A DNA stretch of 64,000 nucleotides from the NCBI GenBank assembly GCA_020073585.1, contig JAIQEV010000011.1, positions 18,850 to 82,849 of the forward strand. The letters run 5' to 3'. Shown in pieces: positions 51,746 through 61,330 of this stretch; position 1 is the stretch's first letter, and each line of letters starts with the position of its first letter. The notes under the pieces are model-generated. The model saw only the letters and a program-made list of their open reading frames with translations. It was not told the DNA's origin and did not search any database. This DNA comes from Terriglobia bacterium. Lineage in GTDB: Bacteria > Acidobacteriota > Terriglobia > Acidiferrales > UBA7541. The translations under genes and the position numbers were made by a program.

Positions 51746-52489
51746 CTAACGCGGGTTGCCACCCGCAAGCTTAAGAACCTGGTCCCGCGAGCCGAAGATG
51801 TGGTCGTACATCAACTGGCGTGCGGCACGGGAGTCGCGTTTCTTTATGGCGTCAAGTATGCCGCGATGCTCGCGCCCCGGGAATTCTCCGTAGTAGCCGA
51901 TGTCGATCGCGGCGTACATGATGCGTTCCATCTGACAGCGCGCGGCTTCGACAGCCTGGAGCAATAGCTGGTTCCTCGCAAGTTGCGCGATACTCAGGTG
52001 AAACTCGGTGTCCCTGGAAATAAAATTTTCGTAACTCTTGCGGTCATTAACCTTGTATTCCGTGTTGGCCAGCTCCTCCAGGCGCTCCAGGAGGGCGGGG
52101 TTCATGCCTTTCATGGCCGCGAGTTCCGCGCAGGCACATTCCACCGCCGCGCGGTAGTCGTATAAGTCCGTCAAGTCCTGCACGGAAATCTTGGTGATGA
52201 AGTAGCCGCGATTCGGGATGATCTTGAGGAGATGATCCTGTTGAAGCCGGAGGGCTGCTTCGCGCACGGGAGTGCGGCTGCTGCTGTAGCGCTTGGCAAG
52301 GTCTTTTTCGCCGAGAGCCTCCCCCGGTGGGTGAACACCGGTAATGATGTCGCGCTTCAGAGCCTGATACACGCGCTGACTCAACGAATCCGTGGAAGTT
52401 TCCCGGAGGGCCGCGTGGCGCCCGGGCGGGCTCAGGTGTTCCCGGCGCGCCAAACTTGGGCTACTTCTCTTGTTTTTCAGCTTTTCCAT
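51746..52489 (-). CDS. GntR family (FadR subfamily) transcriptional regulator
   Basis: A 247-residue regulator. The N-terminal winged helix (about residues 35-105) contains SQRVYQALKRDIITGVHPPGEALGEKDLAKRYSSSRTPVREAALRLQQDHLL. The C-terminal FCD helical domain carries the metal/ligand residues typical of the group (RDTEFHLSIAQLARN, EHRGILDAI). Such regulators respond to organic or amino acids. It is divergent from the TonB receptor operon, with a consensus-like operator between, and is probably the local regulator of the island's uptake and catabolic genes. The 40-residue N-terminal extension is basic. Confidence 0.92.
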   Translation of the reverse strand: MEKLKNKRSSPSLARREHLSPPGRHAALRETSTDSLSQRVYQALKRDIITGVHPPGEALGEKDLAKRYSSSRTPVREAALRLQQDHLLKIIPNRGYFITKISVQDLTDLYDYRAAVECACAELAAMKGMNPALLERLEELANTEYKVNDRKSYENFISRDTEFHLSIAQLARNQLLLQAVEAARCQMERIMYAAIDIGYYGEFPGREHRGILDAIKKRDSRAARQLMYDHIFGSRDQVLKLAGGNPR

Positions 52490-52568
52490 GCGACCTCGAC
52501 TTTGGGAGCGAAGCTATCTTACAGGCTTTCCCGGGGAACAGCAGCCTCCGGGCAAACGCGCATATTAA

Positions 52569-52578
52569 TTGTATACCA
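52569..52578. promoter_or_regulatory. Candidate GntR operator
   Basis: TTGTATACCA fits the FadR-type half-site pattern T-x-G-T-x-x-A-C-x-A and contains the palindrome GTATAC. It lies 12 bases before the -35 of the receptor promoter and 80 bases from the gntR start, so it could control both directions. Confidence 0.5.
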
Positions 52579-52589
52579 TAAGATTTTCG

Positions 52590-52617
52590 TTGACATGTAA
52601 CTCTTGTGCATTATAGA
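52590..52617 (+). promoter_or_regulatory. Promoter of the island uptake operon
   Basis: TTGACA (52590-52595), a 16-base spacer, and TATAGA (52612-52617): a consensus -35 with a good -10. It leaves a leader of about 120 nt before the receptor ATG at 52745. Confidence 0.65.
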
Positions 52618-52744
52618 GTCCGCGCGCATGGGAGTCATTTCGTCCGATCCCGCTTGACCGGTTCGCCGCGCCGTTCGCCGAATGGTTTACGGGCTGGAAC
52701 CGGGTTGCGGGCTTTCGCTATGACCCGAGGGTGTTGGAGGAGCT

Positions 52745-55741
52745 ATGAAGCGAAGTCTTAATCTGCTTGTGGCAGGCATTCTGCTCATTTCCAGTGCGTT
52801 GCTTCTGCCGTCCGAAATGCGGGGACAAGGCGGAGAGGGGAATCTCGTCGGGCACGTCAAGGACAGCACCGGGGGCGTAATCAACGGCGCGACGATCACC
52901 GTGACCAATCCGGCCACCGGCTTGAGACGCACGGTGCAAAGCGACAGCGACGGCGCTTTCAGCGTGATCCACCTTCCTCCCGGCAATTACAAAGTGGAGA
53001 TAACCTATACGGGGTTTGCGCCCTCGACGCTGGATGTGACCGTTCAGGTCTCGCAAGCCTTCGACCTGAACGTGGAACTGCGGCCTGCCGGCCAGCAGCA
53101 ACAAGTGAACGTCGAGGCCGTGGCGCCATTGGTGGAGACAACGACGGCGACGCTGCACAAGGCCATCACGCCGCAACAGGTGGCTGAGCTGCCGATCGAT
53201 GGGCGCAACTTCACGACTTTGGCGGCGCTCGTTCCGGGCGTCACCAGCGGCAACGTTTCCGTTGACAAGAACTACGATCCGACCAAGCGCAATGTGCCGG
53301 CCATTTCGATCAACGGCCAAAGTGGACGCAATCTATTCATGTCCATCGACGGCGGGGACAACACCGATCTGTTCCAGGGCGGGCAGAATATCAACCTCTC
53401 GCTCGAAGCGGTGCAGGAATTCGACGTGACCACGCACGATCCCAAGGCGCAATACATGCGGGGAATTGGGGGCGTGGTGACCGTGGTCACCAAGTCCGGC
53501 TCGAACGATTTTCACGGATCGGGATTCGGTTTCTTCCGCAACGATGCGTACGAAGCCATCGATCCATTTTCGGCTGCCAATAACAAGCCGAAGCCTTCCT
53601 TTAGCAGCCAGCAGTTTGGCGGCACCATCGGCGGGCCGATTGTCAGAGACAAGCTGTTCTTTTTCTATAGCTACGAGCGCGACCGCGAGAATCGCTCCCG
53701 GGTTTTCAACAGCAGCGGAGCATTTCCGACTCTCGACGGCACGGCGACGCCGCAACCCTTCCGCCAGAACATGCATACGGCGCGCATGGACGGGCGCTTC
53801 AATGACAGCACCACATGGTTCGTCCGATATTCGGAGCAGGACAACATAAGGGCCAGCGAGTTTTTCAATGACTTGGAAGCGCCGGGCCCCAACGCGGGCG
53901 CGGATGAAACCAACAAGCTGCATGATGCGGTGGCGGCGCTAACCAAGCTGTTCGGATCCAACAAGGTCAACGATTTCCGGTTTCATTACCAGTATTGGCA
54001 CAATTCGATCACGGACAAGGTTAGCTCGCTGGTCGTGCCGACAATCATTCTTCCCGACGCATCGTTTGGCGCCAGCCAGGCCGGAACGCAAGCGCCGCGG
54101 GAAAATATGTGGCAGTGGAACGACGACTTCTCGATGGTCCGCGGGAGGCACAATATCCGCTTTGGCGGGAACGATGTGTACCGGCCGCGCCTGGGCATCG
54201 CCGGGGATTTCCGCCACAACCGCTTTTTGTACGCAACGGATGCATACGACCCGGCCACGAACACCGTACTCGCGGGAAACTCCTTACAGAATTTTCGGTC
54301 GTGGAGTTCTCCCGCGTTTGACATTTTTAACCGGCCGCTCACGCACATCGGCTTGTACTTTCAGGACGATATCCGCCTCGGCAGGGTGACGCTCTCGGCG
54401 GGGCTGCGCTACGACTACTTCCGCAATTTGTTGTATTTCCGAGGCACCCTCGCCGAGCAGCTGGTTAGCCAGAACATCGGTCAATTCCCCGGCAGCCCGC
54501 AGCACAGCACGCCGAGCGATGACCCGACAAACTTCGGGCCGCGGATTGCGGTGGCGTGGGACGTCAACGGCGATGGCCGGACCGTAGTCCGCGCCGGCTA
54601 CGGACGGCTCTATGATCCATCGTCGCTCTTGTCCGGCTCCTTGTTTGCCAACCTGGAAGTGACCCAGGCAAACGGCAATCCTCCCTTCAATTTCGTATTC
54701 ATTCCCGGAGCGTTCGGGAATTTCCTTGGCGTTCCGTGCGCAACACGCCCGCTGCCGGCCAACTGCCAGCCCACGGTGATGCCCACGAGCGGTTTTCCGT
54801 TCAGCTTTCCGATCGGTTTCGTGACCTCGCCGGACAGCAAAGTGGCGTACGCGGATCAGGTCCATGGCGGCTTCTCGCACCAGTTCAAGGAAGGGCCAAT
54901 GGCGGGATTGACGATTGACGTGGACGGCATTTACTCCCGCACGCGGGCACTGACGCAGGGACGCAACGCGAATTACTGCATCAATAACGATCCACAATGC
55001 CTGGCGGGCAATTGGACACCCACGGGGGTGAGTTTCCCCCAGGCGGGACCCAACGATCCCATCACCAACATTCCGCGGCAGATTTTCCTCGAGGACACCA
55101 CGGGGCGCAATAATTACGAAGCCCTGATCATCTCCGCGCGAAAGAGTCTGACCAAGTGGTATCAACTCTTTGCCAGCTACACGCTTTCGCAGTCGACCAC
55201 GGATACGGATCAGTTCGATTTCGTGGTTTTGAATCAGGCGAACCCGCACGGGCCCGGTGAACTTGGACCTTCCAACCTGGATGAGCGGCACCGGCTGGTC
55301 GTTTCCGCCATCATTCGACTGCCCTACGGCATCCAGTGGTCGAACATCCTAACCGCTGCATCCGCGCGTCCCTACACGCCGGTCTTGTGCGGCGGCTGCG
55401 ATGCCAACAACGATGGAGTGCCGACCGTCTTCGGCGCAGTCACAAACGGGCCCGGAGGTTCGCGTACGTTCAACACCGACGGTGACCGGGCGGGCGGGCG
55501 CGGATCGCTCCGCGGCGACCCCACTTTCAGCTGGGACACGCGCATCGCAAAGATCTTCAAGTTTGAAAAATTGGGGAAAAATTCCGAGCTGGAATTGCTT
55601 TTCGAGGTATTCAACCTGACAAACAGGGCTAATTACGGCCAAAACTACAATGACAATATGGCCAGCCCTAACTTCCGGAAGCCGATCAACATCATCACTC
55701 CTCCGCTGCAAGGCCAGTTCGGAGTGAGATTCCACTTCTAG
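52745..55741 (+). CDS. TonB-dependent receptor, Oar-like, with carboxypeptidase-regulatory domain
   Basis: A 998-residue outer-membrane protein. It has a signal peptide (about residues 1-29), a carboxypeptidase-regulatory beta sandwich (about 33-115, VGHVKDSTGGVINGATITVTN), a plug domain (about 120-245, ELPIDGRNFTTLAALVPGV), and a long beta barrel ending in the aromatic C terminus FGVRFHF. Such proteins import large or bulky nutrients with TonB energy. It is the first gene of a plus-strand set with two class V aminotransferase-fold enzymes, a permease, an amidase and a third class V enzyme, so it probably takes up their substrate. GGAGG precedes the ATG. Confidence 0.93.
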   Translation: MKRSLNLLVAGILLISSALLLPSEMRGQGGEGNLVGHVKDSTGGVINGATITVTNPATGLRRTVQSDSDGAFSVIHLPPGNYKVEITYTGFAPSTLDVTVQVSQAFDLNVELRPAGQQQQVNVEAVAPLVETTTATLHKAITPQQVAELPIDGRNFTTLAALVPGVTSGNVSVDKNYDPTKRNVPAISINGQSGRNLFMSIDGGDNTDLFQGGQNINLSLEAVQEFDVTTHDPKAQYMRGIGGVVTVVTKSGSNDFHGSGFGFFRNDAYEAIDPFSAANNKPKPSFSSQQFGGTIGGPIVRDKLFFFYSYERDRENRSRVFNSSGAFPTLDGTATPQPFRQNMHTARMDGRFNDSTTWFVRYSEQDNIRASEFFNDLEAPGPNAGADETNKLHDAVAALTKLFGSNKVNDFRFHYQYWHNSITDKVSSLVVPTIILPDASFGASQAGTQAPRENMWQWNDDFSMVRGRHNIRFGGNDVYRPRLGIAGDFRHNRFLYATDAYDPATNTVLAGNSLQNFRSWSSPAFDIFNRPLTHIGLYFQDDIRLGRVTLSAGLRYDYFRNLLYFRGTLAEQLVSQNIGQFPGSPQHSTPSDDPTNFGPRIAVAWDVNGDGRTVVRAGYGRLYDPSSLLSGSLFANLEVTQANGNPPFNFVFIPGAFGNFLGVPCATRPLPANCQPTVMPTSGFPFSFPIGFVTSPDSKVAYADQVHGGFSHQFKEGPMAGLTIDVDGIYSRTRALTQGRNANYCINNDPQCLAGNWTPTGVSFPQAGPNDPITNIPRQIFLEDTTGRNNYEALIISARKSLTKWYQLFASYTLSQSTTDTDQFDFVVLNQANPHGPGELGPSNLDERHRLVVSAIIRLPYGIQWSNILTAASARPYTPVLCGGCDANNDGVPTVFGAVTNGPGGSRTFNTDGDRAGGRGSLRGDPTFSWDTRIAKIFKFEKLGKNSELELLFEVFNLTNRANYGQNYNDNMASPNFRKPINIITPPLQGQFGVRFHF

Positions 55742-55772
55742 ACCGGGCGTTTCAGAGCGCTTGCTGCCGGCG

Positions 55773-55797
55773 GCGCGAGAGATCGGATCTCTCGCGC
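55773..55797 (+). other. Strong intercistronic hairpin
   Basis: GCGCGAGAGA-TCGGA-TCTCTCGCGC: a perfect 10-bp stem with a 5-base loop, 31 bases after the receptor stop and without a following T-run. It could stabilise the receptor message or partly reduce read-through into the enzymes. Confidence 0.5.
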
Positions 55798-55860
55798 TGT
55801 CCGAACTCCAAACCGGCCGGCTACCTGGGACAGATTCGAGGAACCAGCAGCGATTCAGCC

Positions 55861-57027
55861 ATGCTCACCAACTCTCAAGTCCTCGCCATTCGTTCGCGAT
55901 TTCCTGTTTTCCGGAACAAAATCTATCTGAACAGCTGTTCGCAAGGGGCGCTGTCCGACGCCGTGGAAGACGGTCTTCGCGAATACGTCGCCAGCTGGCA
56001 CGAACATGGTTCGCCCTGGGATTCCTGGGTCGAACGCTACGAGGCCGCGCGCGCGCAATTTGCCGGCTTCATCGGCGCGGCTCCGGACGAGGTTGCGGTC
56101 GTCCCGTACGCCTCGGCGGGCATCAATTCCGTGGCCAGCGCGTTGACGTTCGATCAGCGCAAGAAAGTGGTTCTTGGCGAGTTCGAATTCCCGACGATGG
56201 GCCACATTTGGCTGGCCCAGCAGAAACGCGGCGCCGATGTTGAATTCGTGCGCGCATCCGGTGACGTCATTCCGGTGGAAGGATATGAGCGGGCCATAGA
56301 CCACAAGACTCTCATCGTGCCGATCACGGGAATCTGTTTTATGAACGGGTTCCGTTCCGCGGTAAAAGAGATTGTGCGGCTTGCGCGCGCCAATGGCGCC
56401 CTGACGATGCTGGACGATTACCAGGACTGCGGCACTCGCCCCGTGAATGTGCGCACTGCGGATCTCGATTTTTACGTGACTGGAACACTGAAGTATCTTT
56501 TGGGGCCGCCGGGCTTGGCATTCCTGTATGTCCGGAAAGAGTTGATTGAATCGCTGCGCCCGACGATCACGGGTTGGTTCGCGCAAACCAACCCCTTTGC
56601 CTTCGACGTGAAACATCTCGACCTGGCCCCTTCGGCGCGCCGGTTTGAGGCGGGATCGCCTCCCATACCCAACATTTACGCCGCGATGCGGGGCATTGAA
56701 TTGCTACAGGGGATTGGACTCGACAACGTTTCCGCGCATATTGCGGGGCTTGTGCGGGCTCTCCTGGCGGGCGCGAAAAAACTGGGGCTGCGCACGAAGA
56801 CTCCCCAAGATAGCGTTGGACCGCTGTGCGTCCTGCTCTGCAAGGACGCTCCGGCGCTGGTTCAAAAGCTGGCGGCCAGCGGCATTGTTTGCTCCAACCG
56901 TCACGATGGCTTGCGCCTTTCCTTCCACGTCTACAACACGCAGGGTGACGTCGAAAGCGTGCTCGAGGTGCTCGAACGGAATCTCGACCTCCTGGTGACC
57001 GGCGCAACATCGGTGAGCGCAGGCTAA
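55861..57027 (+). CDS. Class V aminotransferase-fold PLP enzyme (1 of 3 in island)
   Basis: A 388-residue fold-type I PLP enzyme. It has the N-terminal NKIYLNSCSQGALSDAVEDG and the PLP-stacking region VVPYASAGINSVASAL. The Asp contacting the PLP nitrogen is in LTMLDDYQDCG (about 185) and the PLP lysine is K211 in YVTGTLKYLLGPPG. The pattern resembles isopenicillin-N-epimerase/kynureninase-like members more than housekeeping IscS or SufS, and the mobile Cys loop of desulfurases is not visible. Reaction unknown. It follows the TonB receptor after 119 bases. Confidence 0.85.
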   Translation: MLTNSQVLAIRSRFPVFRNKIYLNSCSQGALSDAVEDGLREYVASWHEHGSPWDSWVERYEAARAQFAGFIGAAPDEVAVVPYASAGINSVASALTFDQRKKVVLGEFEFPTMGHIWLAQQKRGADVEFVRASGDVIPVEGYERAIDHKTLIVPITGICFMNGFRSAVKEIVRLARANGALTMLDDYQDCGTRPVNVRTADLDFYVTGTLKYLLGPPGLAFLYVRKELIESLRPTITGWFAQTNPFAFDVKHLDLAPSARRFEAGSPPIPNIYAAMRGIELLQGIGLDNVSAHIAGLVRALLAGAKKLGLRTKTPQDSVGPLCVLLCKDAPALVQKLAASGIVCSNRHDGLRLSFHVYNTQGDVESVLEVLERNLDLLVTGATSVSAG

Positions 57028-57154
57028 GAGATTCAGATGGCGTCCTCTTCCACGCACGCTTCGCCGCGTATGCTTTGCGGCGCAAGCAAGAACCATCGAG
57101 AATCAGAGTTTTGTATCTTCTGCGTTTCAGGCCGCTTGATGAGAAAGGAAAGTG

Positions 57155-58399
57155 ATGGCTGAATTTCCGGTTGACCGTCTGCGGCGGATGTTTCCTGCAC
57201 TAAATCGCAGCGGAAGTTCCGTGTTTTTTGACAATGCGGCCGGCGCGCAAATACCGCAACACGTCTTTGATGCCATTAATGACCATCTGCTGTGCCGCAA
57301 CGTGCAGCGCGGCGGGCGCTACCGCGAAAGCAGGGAGGTAGATGCGGAAATTGCCCGCGCCCGGGAAGTGCTTGCCACGTTCCTGAATGCCGCCGAACCT
57401 GACGAGGTGGCCTTCGGCATGAATGCGACCTCTTTCATTCGCCTGGTGAGCCTCGCGCTCAGTCAAAACTTTGGAGACCGCCGGGAGATCGTCGTGAGCG
57501 ATCTTGACCATGAAGCCAACATCGCAACCTGGATGGCTCTGGAGCGAGAGGGCGCGGTCATCCGCTGGTGGAAAGTGCGCGACGACGGCAATCTGCACCT
57601 CGCCGACCTCGAGCCGCTTCTTTCTTCGAAGACGCGTCTCGTCGCGTGCACGGTAACGTCGAACGCCCTCGGCACGATCATTGATGTCGCCGGCGTGGCC
57701 AAGAGAGCGCATGCCGCCGGTGCAGAGGTCTTTCTCGACTGCGTGCACTACGCGCCCCACGGTCCCATCGATGTTCAGGAATGGGGCTGCGATTACCTCG
57801 TATGCTCTGGTTACAAAATCTTTGCCCCGCACATGGGGTTTCTCTGGGGCCGCCGCGCCGCTCTCGACGCGCTCCCCACCTTCCGGGAGGACTTCATCCC
57901 GAATGTTCCACCGCTCAAGATCGAAGTGGGGACTTTTGTGTACGAAAACGTCGCCGGAATGAGGGCGGCCGTGGAATACCTGGCCGAGCTGGGTGGTCCT
58001 TCCGGCGGGAACGATGCTTCGAGTTCCCTGCGCAAGCGCTTGTCCAGCGCTATGAAGGCGATCCGCGAGTACGAAGCGACACTTTCCGCGGCGCTCTTGC
58101 AGGGATTGCGTTCGATTAAAGGCGCGACCGTGTACGGAATACAGGATGCGCAAGCTCCTCACCTGCGTGTACCTACGGTCTGCTTCAATCTCAAGAATAT
58201 TTCACCGGCCCTGCTCACAACGCGGCTGGCCGATAAGGGCATTGCGGTGCGCGACGGCCACATGTATTCGCCCAGACTCATGAAACGGCTCCGGCTTTCG
58301 CCGGATACCGGAGCCGTGAGAGCTTCTTTGGTGCACTACAACACCCGGGAAGAAATTCGAGTGTTTCTGAAAGAGCTGCAGGAAATCGCCGGCAATTGA
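57155..58399 (+). CDS. Cysteine desulfurase-like class V PLP enzyme (2 of 3)
   Basis: A 414-residue enzyme resembling the VC1184-type cysteine-desulfurase-like family. It has VFFDNAAGAQIPQHVFDAI, RGGRYRESREVDAEIARAR, FGMNATSFIRLV and SDLDHEANIATW. The Asp is in VFLDCVHYAPHG, the PLP lysine is K221 in VCSGYKIFAPHMGFLWGR, and the C-terminal half reads RVPTVCFNL. True desulfurase activity is unproven for this family. ATG 57155 is preferred to the overlapping GTG 57152. It is followed after 70 bases by the permease. Confidence 0.87.
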   Translation: MAEFPVDRLRRMFPALNRSGSSVFFDNAAGAQIPQHVFDAINDHLLCRNVQRGGRYRESREVDAEIARAREVLATFLNAAEPDEVAFGMNATSFIRLVSLALSQNFGDRREIVVSDLDHEANIATWMALEREGAVIRWWKVRDDGNLHLADLEPLLSSKTRLVACTVTSNALGTIIDVAGVAKRAHAAGAEVFLDCVHYAPHGPIDVQEWGCDYLVCSGYKIFAPHMGFLWGRRAALDALPTFREDFIPNVPPLKIEVGTFVYENVAGMRAAVEYLAELGGPSGGNDASSSLRKRLSSAMKAIREYEATLSAALLQGLRSIKGATVYGIQDAQAPHLRVPTVCFNLKNISPALLTTRLADKGIAVRDGHMYSPRLMKRLRLSPDTGAVRASLVHYNTREEIRVFLKELQEIAGN

Positions 58400-58469
58400 T
58401 CCGTTCATCATGCTCGCTCGGTGTAGAGTCTGAGGTTAAGCAGGCAGCGCGAAAGGCGGTAGGGCCAGG

Positions 58470-59927
58470 ATGACGATCATGAGTGCTTCCCCTGGTGGCG
58501 AAAAAGCCCCCGGCACGGCGCAGCCGTCCCAGCATTTGCAGCGCAAGTTGACCGAGCGGCAACTCTCCATGATTGCCATCGGCGGCGCCATCGGCGTCGG
58601 CCTGTTCTTGGGGAGCAATGTCACCATCAGTCTCGCGGGGCCTTCCGTTATTCTCACGTATCTCCTTGGGGCGGTGCTCGCGCTGATCATGGCGTACGCG
58701 CTGGCGGAGATGGCGGTTGTCCATCCCGTCGCGGGCTCTTTCGGCATTTACGCCGAGCGCTATCTGAATCGCTGGTCGGGTTTCACCGTTCGCGCCACTT
58801 ACGGACTGATTCAAATCATCGCCATCGGAGCAGAAGTCACGGCGGTCGCCATCTATTTTCAGTACTGGTTTCCCAACACGCCGCAGTGGCTGTGGGTCGC
58901 GGTAGTTTCCGCGGGAGTTATCGGCATCAACGCCGCGCACGTCGGGAATTTCGGGGAGTTCGAGTATTGGTTTTCCCTGATAAAGGTTGTGGCGATCATT
59001 GTTTTTATCTTTGTCGGAATCGCCCTGATCGCCGGCTTATCCCCGCGCCCGGCGCTGGGCATTCGAAACCTGACGGCCTACGGCGGATTTTTGCCCCACG
59101 GTTTTCGCGGCATGTGGCTGGCGTTCACGCTGACCATGGCGAGCTATATGGGAGTCGAGGTCGTGGCCGTCACGGCGGGTGAAGCCCGCCGGCCGTCGGA
59201 AGCGATCCCCCGCGCCATGCGCACGATGGTATTCCGCCTCATCTTGTTCTACGTCCTGGCAATTGCCGTGATGGTGACCATGACGCCTTGGAACCAGACG
59301 GGCGACGGCAGCATCTCGGGAAGTCCGTTCGTGCGCGCCTTCGCTTCCATCGGAATCCCGAATGCGGCGTTCATCATGAACCTTGTTGTCATCACCGCCG
59401 CGCTGTCCAGCGCCAACACCAACCTCTATCTGTCCACCCGCATGCTTTTTTCTTTGGCCCGGGGAAACTTTGCTCCGGCGTTGTTGGGCCGTTTGAGCGC
59501 CAATGGCGTTCCGCACCGCTCGCTCGCCGCTTCGAGTCTGGGCATGGTAGTCGCGATTTTTCTTGCGATCTATGTTCCGAAGCGCGCATTTCTACTGATG
59601 TACGGGTCGGCCGTGGCCGGAATGTACTTCGTCTGGATCGTCATCCTCTTCGCCCATCTGCGGTTCCGGCGCTCCATCGGGGCAAAAGTGAATGACCTGC
59701 CGCTAAAACTGCATCTGTTTCCCGTCGCGAACATCCTGGGCATCGTTGTCCTTGTGGCGATCGCGTGCAGCACCTTTTTTGTGGAGGGATTGCAATACTC
59801 CGTGCCTGCTTTTGCCGTGTTCCTGGCGATCATCAGTCTTTTGTATTGGAAGGTGCGGCACAGCGCAACGGCCGGAGCCGCCGTTCAGCCGGAAGCAAGT
59901 CCAGAAAGTCTTCCGCCGGAGCCTTAG
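58470..59927 (+). CDS. APC family amino acid permease
   Basis: A 485-residue inner-membrane transporter with about 12 helices. It has the N-terminal RKLTERQLSMIAIGGAIGVGLFLG typical of the GABA/proline/aromatic permease (AAT) subfamily. The helix 6 region MASYMGVEVVAVTAGEARRPSEAIPRA and the later YLSTRMLFSLARG are also typical. It would import an amino acid or amine delivered to the periplasm by the TonB receptor. A start at 58470 gives ATGACGATC. The C-terminal tail is Pro/Glu-rich. Confidence 0.92.
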   Translation: MTIMSASPGGEKAPGTAQPSQHLQRKLTERQLSMIAIGGAIGVGLFLGSNVTISLAGPSVILTYLLGAVLALIMAYALAEMAVVHPVAGSFGIYAERYLNRWSGFTVRATYGLIQIIAIGAEVTAVAIYFQYWFPNTPQWLWVAVVSAGVIGINAAHVGNFGEFEYWFSLIKVVAIIVFIFVGIALIAGLSPRPALGIRNLTAYGGFLPHGFRGMWLAFTLTMASYMGVEVVAVTAGEARRPSEAIPRAMRTMVFRLILFYVLAIAVMVTMTPWNQTGDGSISGSPFVRAFASIGIPNAAFIMNLVVITAALSSANTNLYLSTRMLFSLARGNFAPALLGRLSANGVPHRSLAASSLGMVVAIFLAIYVPKRAFLLMYGSAVAGMYFVWIVILFAHLRFRRSIGAKVNDLPLKLHLFPVANILGIVVLVAIACSTFFVEGLQYSVPAFAVFLAIISLLYWKVRHSATAGAAVQPEASPESLPPEP

Positions 59928-60026
59928 GCAGGGTGCATGACGGCGGTCTCGGGGTCTTCGTCAAATCTGCAGGCTGAAAAGTTTTGTTGGGCGATGGCTC
60001 GGTAAGTCATCGCGGGGAGATGGCAA

Positions 60027-61241
60027 ATGGCAAAGCCCAAGAACAGCGGCGATAAGGGCGGCCGGAAACCCGCCTCGGCCCCGGTTGCGCCGTACATGGC
60101 GGTCGGTCTCTCAACGGTTGTGCACGGAATCGGCAGCCGCAAAGACATCGGGAGGAACCTCGACACGATCGAAGACGGCATCCATGCCGCGATGTCGGTG
60201 GTGAACATTAACATGCCGGTAAAAGTAATCGCCCTCGCCGAAGGCGCCCTCACCGGCTTCACGGACGAAGCCTTTGATCTTCCGCACACCATCGCAGCAA
60301 AAGAACTGTTCATCGATATTCCCGGCGAAGAGACCGAGCGGCTTGCCAAGCTAGCCGCAAACTATGACACCTACATCATCGTGCAGTGCAAAGCGCGCTG
60401 GCCGGAAGTGATGAAGAACCGGTTCTTCAACACTCTGTTTGTGATCGACCCGAAGGGAAAAATCGTCCACAAGGCCGCGAAGAACCACATCTGGTGCCGT
60501 GAACGTTCTTGCACGCCGCACGATGTTTACGATCGCTGGGTCGAACTGTTCGGAGACGGGCTCGACGCCTTCTACCCCGTCCTGAAAACCCAGGACATCG
60601 GGAACATCGGCACGCTCTGCTGCAGCGACGGTGAATACCCGGAAGCCGTGCGCGCCCTGGCCTTCAACGGAGCCGAAGTTGTTTACCGGCCCAGTGAGGC
60701 GATCCCTATGACAAATTCCGGATATCCGGGCGGGGGCACCTGGCTCATTCAAAATCAGGCGCACGCGCACTTCAATTCCTTGTACATGATTTGTCCCAAC
60801 ATCGGGCCCGTTTTTCTGCATCCGGGCATGAAACATCCCTTTGATATCGCCGGCGGCCACTCGCACATCGTCGACTACATGGGCAGTGTGGTTTCCTATT
60901 CGCCGTCGGGCTATAACACCGCGGTTGCGGCGACGATCGACATCGAAGCCCTGCGCCAGTTCCGAGTGAGAAACCTCAACAGCAATTGGATCAAGGATCT
61001 GCGCACGGAAGTTTTTCGCAGGATGTACGAGGCTCCCATCCACCCGAAAAACCTGTGGATGAAAAAAGACCCGGAGCGGCACGCGAAAGTTGACGAGTAT
61101 TACCGCGACAACATTCGCCGCCTGATCGAGCGCGGCACGTACACACCACCCGCAAACGATTTCCCCGGCTGCGGGTACAAACCCGCCTCGACAGATCCGG
61201 AACAACAGAAGTGGGAAAGCGTCAAGCAACTCTGGGAGTAA
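60027..61241 (+). CDS. Carbon-nitrogen hydrolase (nitrilase superfamily, aliphatic amidase-like)
   Basis: A 404-residue enzyme with the Glu-Lys-Cys triad of the nitrilase superfamily: E72 in IALAEGALTGF, K149 in GKIVHKAAKNH and C199 in TLCCSDGEYPE. The C-S-D-G-E-Y-P-E segment resembles the C-D-D-G-N-Y-P-E of aliphatic amidases and formamidases, as do the length and the C-terminal extension. It should hydrolyse an amide, giving ammonia and an acid; nitrile or carbamoyl substrates are possible. It lies between the permease and the third class V enzyme. Confidence 0.87.
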   Translation: MAKPKNSGDKGGRKPASAPVAPYMAVGLSTVVHGIGSRKDIGRNLDTIEDGIHAAMSVVNINMPVKVIALAEGALTGFTDEAFDLPHTIAAKELFIDIPGEETERLAKLAANYDTYIIVQCKARWPEVMKNRFFNTLFVIDPKGKIVHKAAKNHIWCRERSCTPHDVYDRWVELFGDGLDAFYPVLKTQDIGNIGTLCCSDGEYPEAVRALAFNGAEVVYRPSEAIPMTNSGYPGGGTWLIQNQAHAHFNSLYMICPNIGPVFLHPGMKHPFDIAGGHSHIVDYMGSVVSYSPSGYNTAVAATIDIEALRQFRVRNLNSNWIKDLRTEVFRRMYEAPIHPKNLWMKKDPERHAKVDEYYRDNIRRLIERGTYTPPANDFPGCGYKPASTDPEQQKWESVKQLWE

Positions 61242-61330
61242 CCCGAAAAAGGGATAGAGAACAGCAGCCATCACGAGCCTCGCGGCCGCTACGAACCGTC
61301 CGCGTGTGCAACGAGGAATGACGGCCGAAT

